DNA of 64,000 nucleotides, from positions 45,513,087 to 45,577,086 of the forward strand of contig NC_135013.1 in assembly GCF_051020955.1 (NCBI RefSeq). The letters run 5' to 3'. The notes under the pieces are model-generated. The model ran no database searches. It was not told the origin of the DNA and worked only from the letters and a program-made list of their open reading frames with translations. Position numbers and translations under genes: made by a program. This DNA is from Megalopta genalis (Eukaryota; Arthropoda; Insecta; Hymenoptera; Halictidae). Below, in pieces: positions 13,201 through 23,256 of the stretch (its first letter is position 1; each line of letters begins with the position of its first letter).

Positions 13201-14281
13201 TTTTATTACAATAAAAATAATTAAATTTGCAAGTAAAATTTAAGCAACTGTGCAAAATGTTGACTAATTAAGAAAATGGCCTGAAATAAATATTTAACAC
13301 CATTTTAGTGTTCGATTACACTATTCATTCAAAGCAAATCATAATTCGCATTTTATCGGACTTCATTTTAGTGAAAACCCCGTGAATTATTTACAAATAC
13401 CCACTAAAAATATCGTAAAATTCTAACGTTTGTTTAAAACAAAGAAATCGATAGCGAGCAAACGTATTTGTATTTACCATAATTCGCTTTTAGCTTGTCT
13501 AACATTTCCACATTTACGCATTCATTAATAACGGTTTAAACAAGTCAAAAGAAAATATTTATCGATCTATATATATATTCGCGAAATAGAGTCATAAACA
13601 ATCGAAAATCTACTGAAATATTCGGTCGACAGGATAGGCTACTGACAAGCCAGTCGTGGTAGCCATTTGAACGAGATTGTTTTTCATAATTAATCGGAAG
13701 GTTTACACGTTTTATTAAAGCAAAAAGCTTTGAAAAATATTAAACGGTCACTTTTTGTAGCAATTTTAAAAAGAAACTCTATATTAACCCTTTTCGTGCC
13801 GAACAACAATATATCGTTGTTGAGAAAAATGTTGAGAAAATGTTGTTTTCTTAATATTTCTAGTAAATAGCAGTTTTATTTGAATTTTTTAACATTAGCA
13901 AACTGCATCAAACAGAGGGTCAACAGAGGGTCATTATAATTAGGGGTGTACTATCCCATGATAAAGATCCAACAGAAGTTACTCATGTCTTCGAAAGCGA
14001 TGTTACCAAATGACGTTTCTGACCTTGCCTATAGCCATTAAACCGAACGTCACAGCAGGATTGACATGGCCGCCAGAAACGTGTCCTATTCCTTGAATCG
14101 CGGCGGCCACGGTTAGGCCAAAGGCTAGACTTATGGCAACGATGTTGTTGGTGGCGACAGAGCCACAGCCGAAGAAATTTAGCAGCATGGTTCCGAGGAA
14201 TTCTGCGACCAGCGCCCGGCAAAGATTAGCCTTCGATTCGGCGAATTCGTTTGTGCCCAGAGTCGCTTTCAAATTGTCCAT
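10271..14281 (-). CDS. Aquaporin, water-selective MIP family (three exons, 250 aa)
   Basis: CDS is complement(join(10271..10480, 12190..12474, 14024..14281)). All junctions are phase 0: AAG|GTCAGA, TTTCAG|ATA, GGT|GTAAGA and AATAG|GTG. The product is a plasma-membrane channel with six membrane helices and two pore half-helices carrying NPA at 74-76 and 190-192. The selectivity-filter positions read F54, H178, A187 and R193. F/H/R is the water-selective pattern of the insect DRIP/PRIP group; glycerol channels and entomoglyceroporins lack this His. The N-terminal region looks closer to PRIP, but I do not fix the subfamily. Length is normal for the family. A splice acceptor (TTTTTCAG) abuts the ATG directly, so an upstream 5' UTR exon, or an alternative N-terminal exon, must lie beyond 14282. 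Introns of 1.5-1.7 kb carry repeats. Confidence 0.93.
10542..10738. repeat. MITE family A copy inside the last aquaporin intron
   Basis: Left end GATTGCGGA follows TA; right end TCCACAATC precedes TA. The element is 197 bp with family landmarks AAAAATTGTCTTCAT near the left end and CATTTGATCTACTTATCC near the right. It lies wholly in the intron between exons 2 and 3 and does not touch splice sites. Confidence 0.75.
10739..12160. other. Rest of aquaporin intron 2 with a GC-elevated patch
   Basis: Between about 10780 and 11200 GC and CpG rise, including a CAAGATGGCG motif (YY1/Pho-like core) at about 10788 and a short palindrome GCCATAGCGGC at about 10925. It has no convincing open frame and looks like an old repeat relic or an intronic regulatory patch. 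The remainder is AT-rich with nothing recognised. Confidence 0.25.
12475..14023. other. Aquaporin intron 1
   Basis: AT-rich intron between exon 1 (14024-14281) and exon 2 (12190-12474). No exon, RNA gene or full transposon was recognised inside it. Confidence 0.5.
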
Positions 14282-14283
14282 CT

Positions 14284-16727
14284 GAAAAATAAGATGTTCG
14301 ATTCATCAACGTCGGGAAGCCAACTAAAGACGTCAAATCGTTGTGAAACCATGGTGTATAATTAATGATGGGATGCAGTCGCGATACAAACTATATCGAA
14401 GTCTAACGGCATGCGCCGAAACGTTATATAATCATGAGCAAAATGTAAAGCAATTGTGTTTTCTTCAATTATATTTAGACTGAGGACGTGTTTATACGTC
14501 GTTGTGGTGTATCCAACTCAAAGAGACGCACATTTGCGTATATGTCACGTCTGGTTATTTTTTAACATATGTACAATCGCATGCCTTTTTTTCACGCGTC
14601 TCACTGAAACATGAACTGAGCGACGATTGATTGACTACTAGCGACCATGAATCGTATTAATATTAAGATAATTATTATGATACTATATTCTGCTAATTTA
14701 AATTTTCAACTAACGCCATGTTTGAATGGTTTCGTAAACTTACGAGGAAGCGTTTCGATGTGTAACACGTCGATTTTAACGAGATTTTGGTATAATATAG
14801 TTTGTTGAATAATATTTGACACGTATTTTTTTGTATTCGCAATGATGCATACCTAGGGGCTGAAGAAAATGGTTTTTGTTCTCAAAATCAAGATATCTTG
14901 TGAACTAGAGGTCGTGGAACAATGCATTTCTTTTAAAATGCGCGTTTTTGATTGACTTTAATTGTCTAAAAACAGTTTCGAAAAAGTTATATGTTTTAAC
15001 AATATTTAAAAGATAAAATTCAGGGATTTTTATTTGATTCCGTAGTTTATGATAATTAGCTAAAATAATCACATGTTTCTCAGTTATATTTTTGTTAAAA
15101 TAGTTCGCTGTTCGAATGTTAACTATCGAAGACATGATCATCCCAAATGCAATTATTAGATTATGTTACTGGGACGGCTCATTGGTAAACGATTGTAATA
15201 GCTAGTACCATTAAACAATTTATTAAGCAACTTTGAACTGTAAATTAGAGACTTTCGAGAATTATAAAATCAATATATAGATAATATGTTAATAATTGAA
15301 CACTTGCTCTTCAACATTAGAACTACCGCTCTTTTAACGCGACTAATGAATATTGTTTTATAAAAACAACGAGATTGTATTTATTTAAACTTCGTACGAT
15401 TTCTATTGTAATATATGTTCTATAAATGATCTAAAAATTTCTCATAGAAATATTTGTATAATATCAGGAATTATAAAAGAAAAAAATCAGAAAGCAGTTA
15501 TTTTAACTGGTTTGGTGGTTCTAGTGTTAATAAAGAGTAATTTTTTTAACATTTGGGTATTCATTTTTATTTCTCCTAATTCAATAATATTGGCGAAGGA
15601 GACGTAAAAAAATAAAATAAAAATATTTTCAGTTTAGATAGTTGACAACTATTGCATTTACGTTTTTTTTCAATGGGAACATTTAAAGATAATAATACAA
15701 ATTTCTATCAGTTTTTCTAAACCAAATTGCGCTGAAATGTAAATTTCGTCAAAATAATTATATCAATAATTAACGCAACGAAATAATTGCAACGATTGCA
15801 AAGTTTTGATTGAAATTGTACAGAATTCGCGCAAAACGTATAATTAAATATATTATATAATATAATAATATATGAATTAAATATGTTTAATATAAATATA
15901 TTGAAATCGTTGTGAAACATTCAACAACGACGAATTAATACAAATTGATAACGAACACAACGTGTAAAAGACAAGTTACAAACGATGATACGATACGTAC
16001 ATAGATTACACAGCAGCGTACATCGATTATATAATAACATTATAAGATACTTCAGCTAACAAAATTAACAAATCATTCAATAATTCCATAAAAACTTTGC
16101 ATACATAAACATTGTGTTTTGAAGTAATATTTCTATCGCAGAACTTTGATACTGCAAACACAGCATTTATTTCTATACTGTCTTCTATACTTTCTCGACT
16201 GTCAGAATATTGGTGTTCTAACAAAATTTATTTTTCATTTAGTATCTTTTACATTTCATTTATAATATAATGTACAAGTTATTTTTATATCTGAGATAGG
16301 TTTGATTTATTTCTATCCGACTTATTCAATGAATTTTGCAGGTGGTTTAAAAACAATTTACGATCGAATGTTTAGAAATGTTAGTTGGGTCGATTGAGTT
16401 AAGGAGGACAGTATTGATTGACATACTGTGTACATATTGAACTTGATCCCACCACTTGATATAATAAAGAGAACGGTGACCGTTTGCAACAGTACGGGTT
16501 TAACCATAAAAAGCGATGTCTACTTTTTCACATGGTGCATGGCGTCGTCTACGATTCCCATTTGCTCGTTAACAGTCCTTGAGTCGCGCTTGGCAAAGGA
16601 AAGGATTCCGAAGGGCAGGTCATGCTTTTTTGCGCGATGTAATAAAAAGCATTGATAATCTCATTAATATGGAAAATATGTGAGCATTAGTCCGAAGAAT
16701 AGGAAGCTAAACGTCATCTTATAAGTA
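14284..16727. other. Upstream flank or first intron of the aquaporin gene
   Basis: AT-rich, with no recognised coding exon. Because an acceptor directly precedes the aquaporin ATG, part of this stretch is probably the gene's 5' intron; the upstream exon was not located. Confidence 0.35.
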
Positions 16728-16920
16728 GATTGCGGATTCTATGTACTTATGGCAAAAATGTGTAACTGAAATATAGAATTGCGAAGACATATGAAGAATT
16801 CAATAATATTGTTACATTGTTTTCGACTTATCAAAATGTTTAAAAGGTACAATTTAGTTTCACTCAATTTATATTTCTTACAAAAATGGAAAATTTCATT
16901 TCGCATAAACATCCGCAGTC
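16728..16920. repeat. MITE family A copy, intact with TA target duplication
   Basis: A 193-bp element runs from GATTGCGGAT to ATCCGCAGTC, with TA immediately on both sides (16726-16727 and 16921-16922). It is the cleanest copy for defining the family ends. The interior has CTTATGGCAAAAATG near the left and CATTTCGCATAAAC near the right. No coding capacity. Confidence 0.85.
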
Positions 16921-18013
16921 TAATTATAAGACACAGAAATGAGATTATTATTATTATTATTATGAAAAATTAATTTACTTTTATAATCATTTTAAGAAGT
17001 TATTTATAGTCAAACAATATTCTTAAATCGTTTGAATATCTTTACGCTTTCATGATTCACTTAATATTTTTTGTTGCAAATGCATAAAATCTGCAGTGTA
17101 GCAATAAGTATTATTATTACAGAACTTACCAGTTTTTTTAAAAGTACTGTTACAATTTGATCGCTCTCTGTGTTCAGTTATCAACGATCACTATCAAATT
17201 ATTAGTCAATATTTTCTCTAGTTTCCTTTTTAATTAAATAAATTAATCGTATCAAGTGCGATCAAGTCTGGAATTCTTTTGGATTCTTTTGTTCTTCAAA
17301 TAGAATGTAGCTTTTATTTATTTAATCCATATCGAGTTGAACGAAGAAGGAGAATATTTATTTAAAACATTATTCGAAATACTAGATCCAACAGAGACTA
17401 TGTTTAGAGACACACGTATGCGTTTAAAGCTGTTACGAATCTGTGCATAAACACAGTGTTTTAGCTATTTGCTTTGTAATAGGAAGATGATTTTCCTTCA
17501 TGAAGTTACATAAAACATAAACCGATGACTATTTACGCTACAAGAATGGATAAGTTGGAAATAGAAACGCATGCTATCTTGGTATCGATTGATAGTAATT
17601 AATACTGTAACGTTACGCCGACCACATCACTTTACACATTTAATATAGTTAATCTCAGTTAAAAATACATTCAGTCACACTTTTCTTGCATAAATAGTAT
17701 TCAATTTTATAAGGACTGCCCGAATAAAATAATTAATATTTCATTTCTTTTAAAAACGTATCCTCTCATTTATTCTCTCGATAAAAATTGTTTACACACC
17801 GTATCATTAATTCCCCTTATTAATAATTCTTGCATTCAGTTAAATCTACTTATAATTAGTACCTAAAAATTGAAGCATTACCGTCGTTCGAATTCGTATC
17901 AGTTTCTTTACTGCAATAATGTTTGCAGTGATGTTGCATTGCTGCATAAAATAATTTACCGGTCCTTTGTGATTATATAACTTTCATTAATCGCCATGAA
18001 ATTGTATTAATCT
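16921..18013. other. AT-rich non-coding DNA
   Basis: No gene recognised. A further one-ended MITE-A relic (AAATGCATAAAATCTGCAGT) ends near 17098. Confidence 0.35.
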
Positions 18014-18256
18014 GCTAAAATGATTAATTTCTTAGAAATTCTATTAATTTGCTGAAATGATTAGTTTCCTTAAAATTTGAGCAAATTGCTAAAATGATTA
18101 ATTTTCTTTAAATTTTATTAATCAGCAAAAGTGGTTAATTTCCTTGAACTTTTATTAATTTTCTAGAACTGCGAATTGCTAGAAATTTTATTAATTCGTT
18201 AAAAGGGTTAGTTGTTAAAAATTCTATTAATTTTCTAAAATGTTTAATTTGCATAA
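18014..18256. repeat. Degenerate tandem repeat, 37-bp period
   Basis: Diverged units built around GCTAAAATGATTAATTT recur at 18014, 18051, 18088 and 18125, an exact 37-bp step. Weaker units continue at about 18161, 18198 and 18235. About seven copies in all; non-coding. Confidence 0.75.
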
Positions 18257-18375
18257 AAAATATGATTTTATCTCGCTGATTGCTATGTCAAATAATAAAA
18301 CGGATGTTCGATTATGTATAGAATAAATATCACGGAACAACCTTTTCATACGAAGTACGCTATTTTTTAAAGTCG

Positions 18376-18834
18376 ATGTACAGTTTATTGAAATTATCGT
18401 ACGATTATCTCTTTATGTCAAACATCTTTGAAATGCACCGCACGATAAAGTCGAATAGGATATGGTACAAAGGGTCGAGCATTTTGATAATTAATCCGTA
18501 CCGTCGTTTAACAACGGTCCCACTGGTTCGCACCATAGATTTAGATCGAGGACGCGTGTACGTCCGATGTTCACGCACCGTTAACAAATTACGTACGTCG
18601 GAGAAACGAAACGTTACGTTAACGAGCGACACATCCAGGTTGCATTACGCATGTAGATCGTCACATCCTCGACAACTACGACAGCCGGTCCCGATCGTCT
18701 CGAATTACTTAATCATTTCGGCCGGAATGTACGAGGAGCTAATCGTCACCCACGCCGTTACATTTAACGTCTTTCATACTAGACGCGAACATCTTCGCGT
18801 AGATCTAGGTCGTCAATCCTCCCTTCTTCCTTAA
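18376..18834 (+). other. CpG-rich island with an uncharacterised 152-codon open frame
   Basis: An ATG-initiated open frame runs through a patch clearly richer in G+C and CpG than its flanks. The predicted protein is basic, with no motif, signal peptide or family likeness that I recognise, and it lacks flanking splice evidence. GC-rich patches generate long open frames by chance. A promoter/enhancer, or the missing aquaporin 5' exon region (opposite strand), is at least as likely as a gene. Confidence 0.15.
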
Positions 18835-19150
18835 TTTTTGTCATATTTCTGATCACATTCCTAATAATCTACTTTGAACGGAAAATAAAAATTAAGAGCG
18901 AATGGTTTAATTTTGCTCTCTCCCAAGAATTCTTTAACAATTCCGAAAATGTAAATAAATAAATAATATAAATAAAATTTATAAATGTAAAAGTCGATAA
19001 ACTTTTGCGCATTATCAACGACGATTCAAAATTAGCTTGACGTGAGTCTGTTTCGATCAAATATAATCGCTGGTGATGAAGTCTGCGATCGAAATAATTA
19101 CAACGAGAAAAAGCTATAAATAATAACTATAATAGAATTAATACCTATCA

Positions 19151-19215
19151 TTTTATTTTATTTTATTTTATTAATAAACGGGCCAAGGCCCTTGGAGTAC
19201 GTAAAATTCAAAACA
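19151..19215 (-). repeat. 3' end of a LINE/SINE-type retroposon
   Basis: Read on the minus strand, a G+C hairpin (CCAAGGGCCTTGGCCC) is followed by TTTATTAATAAA and an (AAAAT)n tail ending at about 19151. A terminal hairpin plus short A-rich tandem tail is typical of non-LTR retroposon 3' ends. The body, if present, runs rightward but is too diverged to delimit. Confidence 0.45.
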
Positions 19216-19428
19216 TAGAACTGTGTTGCAGATTAACGAGAGAAGAAAAAGGAAAAAAGACTAAAAGTAAAGTTGAAATCGTGATTAATAATTAGATAAA
19301 ATTTAAGGACTGAATAAACTTTATACATTATTGATGACGATTCGAACGTACTAACTTTAGTTTGTTTTAGTAAAATGTAATTGCTACTAATTTTATAATC
19401 GGATTAACTATATATATACGATTGAAAT

Positions 19429-19580
19429 AATTAATGATTAATAATGAATTAATTAATAATTATTAATACTGAATTAATTAATAATGAATTAATTAATAAT
19501 TATTAATACTGAATTAATTAATTATGAATTAATAATTAATAAATTAATTATGAATTAATAATTAATAAATTAATAATCAT
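19429..19580. repeat. AT-only tandem repeat
   Basis: Repeated blocks of GAATTAATTAATAA and ATTATTAATACT with small spacing changes; low complexity. Confidence 0.7.
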
Positions 19581-20182
19581 TCATTATTTCAATCACATAT
19601 GTACAATGGTCTGCACCTTCGCACACTTCGTCCGTCTTCGGTGCATACTACGCCGTTTCTAAATTAGTCGTTAACCATTAAATAATTTGTTTGAAAAGCC
19701 TCGTGATACATGTGTCACTCGACTTCGTGATCATAATCAAGTATCACTCGAATCGAAAATTCGAGACAGAAGAAAATCTATCGACAGGCTTAGGATAAGA
19801 AATATGCGAGCTACGTTTGTTCCGTAGAGAAGAACGCTTTAGGAGACTTAATAATGGATTTAATTCGGATGAGATCATCTGTTCCCACGATGAAAGACGA
19901 TTATATGACATTATCGTATTACGGAATTTTTACATTCTGACCCAGTTCGTGTGTGCAATAATATTCTCGATTTGCTTCCACTCTCTTTATTAACATCCTT
20001 TGTTGCATGAATTTATATCCGTATTCAAATGCAATCGTTTACGTGCATACTTTCGGTGCGAATTGCATAATTGTTTAAAAATTCTTTCGTATATAAATGT
20101 AAATTAATTGTACACGTTCTCATATAAGTTATGTCTATTTTCTATATAAGCTATTTCTATGTATACTGTTCTTTTTTGTATA

Positions 20183-21108
20183 CAGGGTAGGGCATTTGAA
20201 ACGATATCCCTGAATAACTTGCTTGTTTTTGACAATAGAAAAGAGAGTGACGGACAAAAGTTATTTGGTTTCAAGGGGCACATAATATGATGTCAATAGT
20301 CTTTTAATAGGTAGAGGTGTAGAGGACATATAAAGGTCAAACTTGTTTTTTTTTAAATATAAGAACTAATTTTTTATTCACATTCCGACAGAGCCTTTTA
20401 AGACGAATACAATGAGCTATAAATATAGATAATTCAAGGTCACAACATATGAACTACAATGAAAAACAAATTCTTCTGTCACGTTCAAGTTTCCTTGTTC
20501 TAACATGCGGATGTTGTTCTACGGCTAAAATATTTATAGCTACTCTTTTAACTCGATTGGGTGTTTTGTTCGCCGCACTTCCCGTTTTGTAAAACTTTTG
20601 TACAACATGTGACAACATTGACAATGAAAGTCTAATACGATCGAGAAATCTTTCACTATAGACACGCATTGCTTCCCTTATAACTTTACGACATTCGCCG
20701 TAAATGAAAACCATATCTATGTTATCTGTATTTGTATAGTGCAGTTTTGAAAACCGAATATTAATGCAAAGTCGCAATTTAGTCGAAGGACAAACTAGTA
20801 ATAGGATCCGTAGATACAGATACCAGTACAATGTGATTCAATGTATTTACGTTTATGTTCTATGACCCATAATAGTAATAACGTATTAATAACAGCAGAC
20901 ACGTAAGATATATTTGAAAAATGCTTGGAAGAATTTGTTTTTCATTGTAGTTCACATGTTGTGACCATGCATGATCTTCATTTATAAGTCACTGTATTCG
21001 TCTTAAAAGGCTCTATCAGAATGTGAATAAAAAAATTAGTTCTTTTTTTTTTAATATTTAAAAAATCTTCATATGTCCTCTACACTTCTACCTATAAAAA
21101 AATTATTG
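20183..21108. mobile_element. Long-TIR DUF4817-type transposon, copy 1 (right end missing)
   Basis: The left terminus CAGGGTAGGGCATTTGAAAC follows TA at 20181-20182. The segment up to about 20480 is repeated inverted at about 20930-21108, giving subterminal arms over 170 bp. The outermost roughly 135 bp of the right end are missing by comparison with the copy at 46021-47262, which shares the termini and arms. The interior keeps only the N-terminal transposase fragment, fused to the left arm by an internal deletion. Confidence 0.75.
20460..20745 (-). pseudogene. Transposase N-terminal fragment (DUF4817 helix-turn-helix region)
   Basis: The minus-strand frame reads HYTNTDNIDMVFIYGE, followed by EAMRVYSERF and KFYKTGSAANKTPNRVK. 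This is the layout of the DUF4817 DNA-binding region found at the N-terminus of insect transposases of the IS630/Tc1/mariner superfamily. The frame then runs directly into the element's left arm, so the catalytic DDE region and C-terminus are deleted. It is a non-functional relic whose orientation agrees with the C-terminal relic in copy 2. Confidence 0.7.
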
Positions 21109-22917
21109 TAGTTAATTGTCAAAATTATTATAATTTTGACTATTTATATAGAAAAACATACTTTCCAAGAATTTTTAATGTCTACATGGTTAAATGTAAA
21201 TTTGTGAAACTTTTGTTATATTTAAATAGTATTTGTGGAAGAACATTTGAAATAATTTTCATCTTAAAAGATTAAGTATTTGATAAAATATCGTTTTTAC
21301 GATGGCATGTATATATATTTTTGGATTCGCCCACGGTGAATCTGATATTACTATTACAGAGAGTCATTGGAACTGTAAGTGGTAGAAACTGCAGTTTCCG
21401 TGGGCTGTATACATACGTATGTACACAATATGTCTCTGTATTGTCACATATGTAACAATACAGTGCATTGTATACATAATTACGTTATCGGTAGAAGTCC
21501 TTCAAGTGTATTCGGAAATTACACGAATTATTACGTGGTATTCTTCCGTCATAAAAAGTTACAGCGTCACTGATAAATTACTGACATCAGAGAGACGATA
21601 AACCGGTACTTCAGTCTCCAAATATTTGTGTCGTTATCAGTCTTCGCAGTATTATTAACTTTTTTGGAAACCGAGAATTAATAAAATTAATGTTAAAAAA
21701 GTCTATCCTCTATGAATTAAAAATAAAACATTAGAAAATTGTGGCTTTGTTCTATAAAATTGTTACTGTTATCTCTGTAAATGATTTGATCCCGTCGGTA
21801 AAAAAAACACAAAAAATTTAAACTATTAACGTTAATTTGTAAAGTCATGTAAATTTTTTAATTCTAATCTCATTTCATTTTAATTCCTTTAACGTCAATG
21901 TTTGATCAATTTACAATTAAGAATTAGTATGCTGCTCATATCTACTTTTCTATTCAGTATTATTTTATGTCTTATTCCAATTGTAATGTAGCATCTGACA
22001 ATTTTACAATGTATAAACCTGAACAAATTCACGTGAGTCACTGTATATCTAGTTAATATCTATTATTTGATAACACGTTGAGACCCTACTTAAGAAGAAT
22101 GCATTCCGATAATTCTACAAAGAACATCGCTATTCTATAAAAGACTATATCACTAAAGTACTATAGTCACTATCACTATTTTTTAAATAAATTAGTAATC
22201 CATCTTAAATTTTAAATTCGTTAACGAGCAAACTATGAAATAAAGAATAATAACTAGTGTTTGTTATATTCGATTTCTAAAGTTTCTGAGAAAATGACAA
22301 CTACTTGTATCGAAAAAATAGAATCCCTATATAAAAATTGCTCATTTTTTATCCTTAAGAAAACGCTATAAAATATGATGAAGAAAACCCCTATAACACG
22401 TACTAGTTAATTGTATAAAAAAATAACTGTACGAAATTTCTGTTTAACCATTTCATTAGATACCGAGATATTCTTGGAACCGGTTTTAAAGCCATTGCTT
22501 CGAGAAAAACTCGTTTAAAATTGTGCCTCTCTTCATATCTCGTAACAGTTCGAATCGTAACAGTTTCGAATTTATCAAAAATTTGTTTTAAACATTTTGC
22601 ATTCTTTAACTTATACAATCCATTAAGTTAATCGTCCGGAAATGAGGACGAAATCGTTCAAATGCCAAGAACAAACGAACTCAAGCAGCGGATTCCATTG
22701 TCCAAATTAAATTGTAAATTTCTTAAAAAATAATCTCTCCAACCATAATAATAATAATCAGAAAACTTTCGAAACTCGAGAGCAAGTTGACTCGAGCAGC
22801 ATATTTAATTGTTAAAACAAAATTGTGGATTTCTTAAAAAATAATCGATTTCAACTATTACGATAATAAAAATAGTCAGAAATCTCTCAAACGCTAAGAT
22901 CATGTTTACGCAACCAG

Positions 22918-22918
<1 letters not shown>
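21109..22918. other. AT-rich non-coding DNA
   Basis: No gene, RNA or complete repeat recognised on either strand. Confidence 0.4.

Positions 22919-22953
<35 letters not shown>
22919..22953. repeat. (AC)n microsatellite
   Basis: An uninterrupted dinucleotide run of about 17 units. Confidence 0.95.
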
Positions 22954-22954
<1 letters not shown>

Positions 22955-22975
22955 TTAATTGTTCGAACTAAATAA

Positions 22976-23170
22976 AGTAAATTCTCCCTAATTGACGCTC
23001 AGATTGTGCACAAAAATGGACAATTTGGGAAGAGAAGATACGATTATTCGAGACTTGCGGCTCGTTTTTATAGTTACCGATTGTCAACAACTATAAAAAC
23101 GAGCCGCAAAGCTCGAATAATCATATCTCCTCTTCCCAAATTAGGGAGAACTCAATTAGGGAGAACTTAG
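22976..23170. repeat. Tc1-derived MITE, copy 1
   Basis: A 195-bp inverted-repeat element. Its left end AAGTAAATTCTCCCTAATT and right end AATTAGGGAGAACTTAG are complementary with mismatches. The subterminal blocks GGACAATTTGGGAAGAG and GATTATTCGAG also occur in the MITE at 39228-39426 and beside a Tc1-like transposase relic at 57455. The stems include a perfect pair around ACTATAAAAACGAGCCGC. Confidence 0.85.
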
Positions 23171-23178
23171 TACATTAC

Positions 23179-23182
<4 letters not shown>

Positions 23183-23254
<72 letters not shown>
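23183..23254. repeat. (CA)n microsatellite
   Basis: About 36 uninterrupted units. It makes an artefactual poly-Cys/Val open frame on the minus strand. Confidence 0.97.
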
Positions 23255-23256
<2 letters not shown>

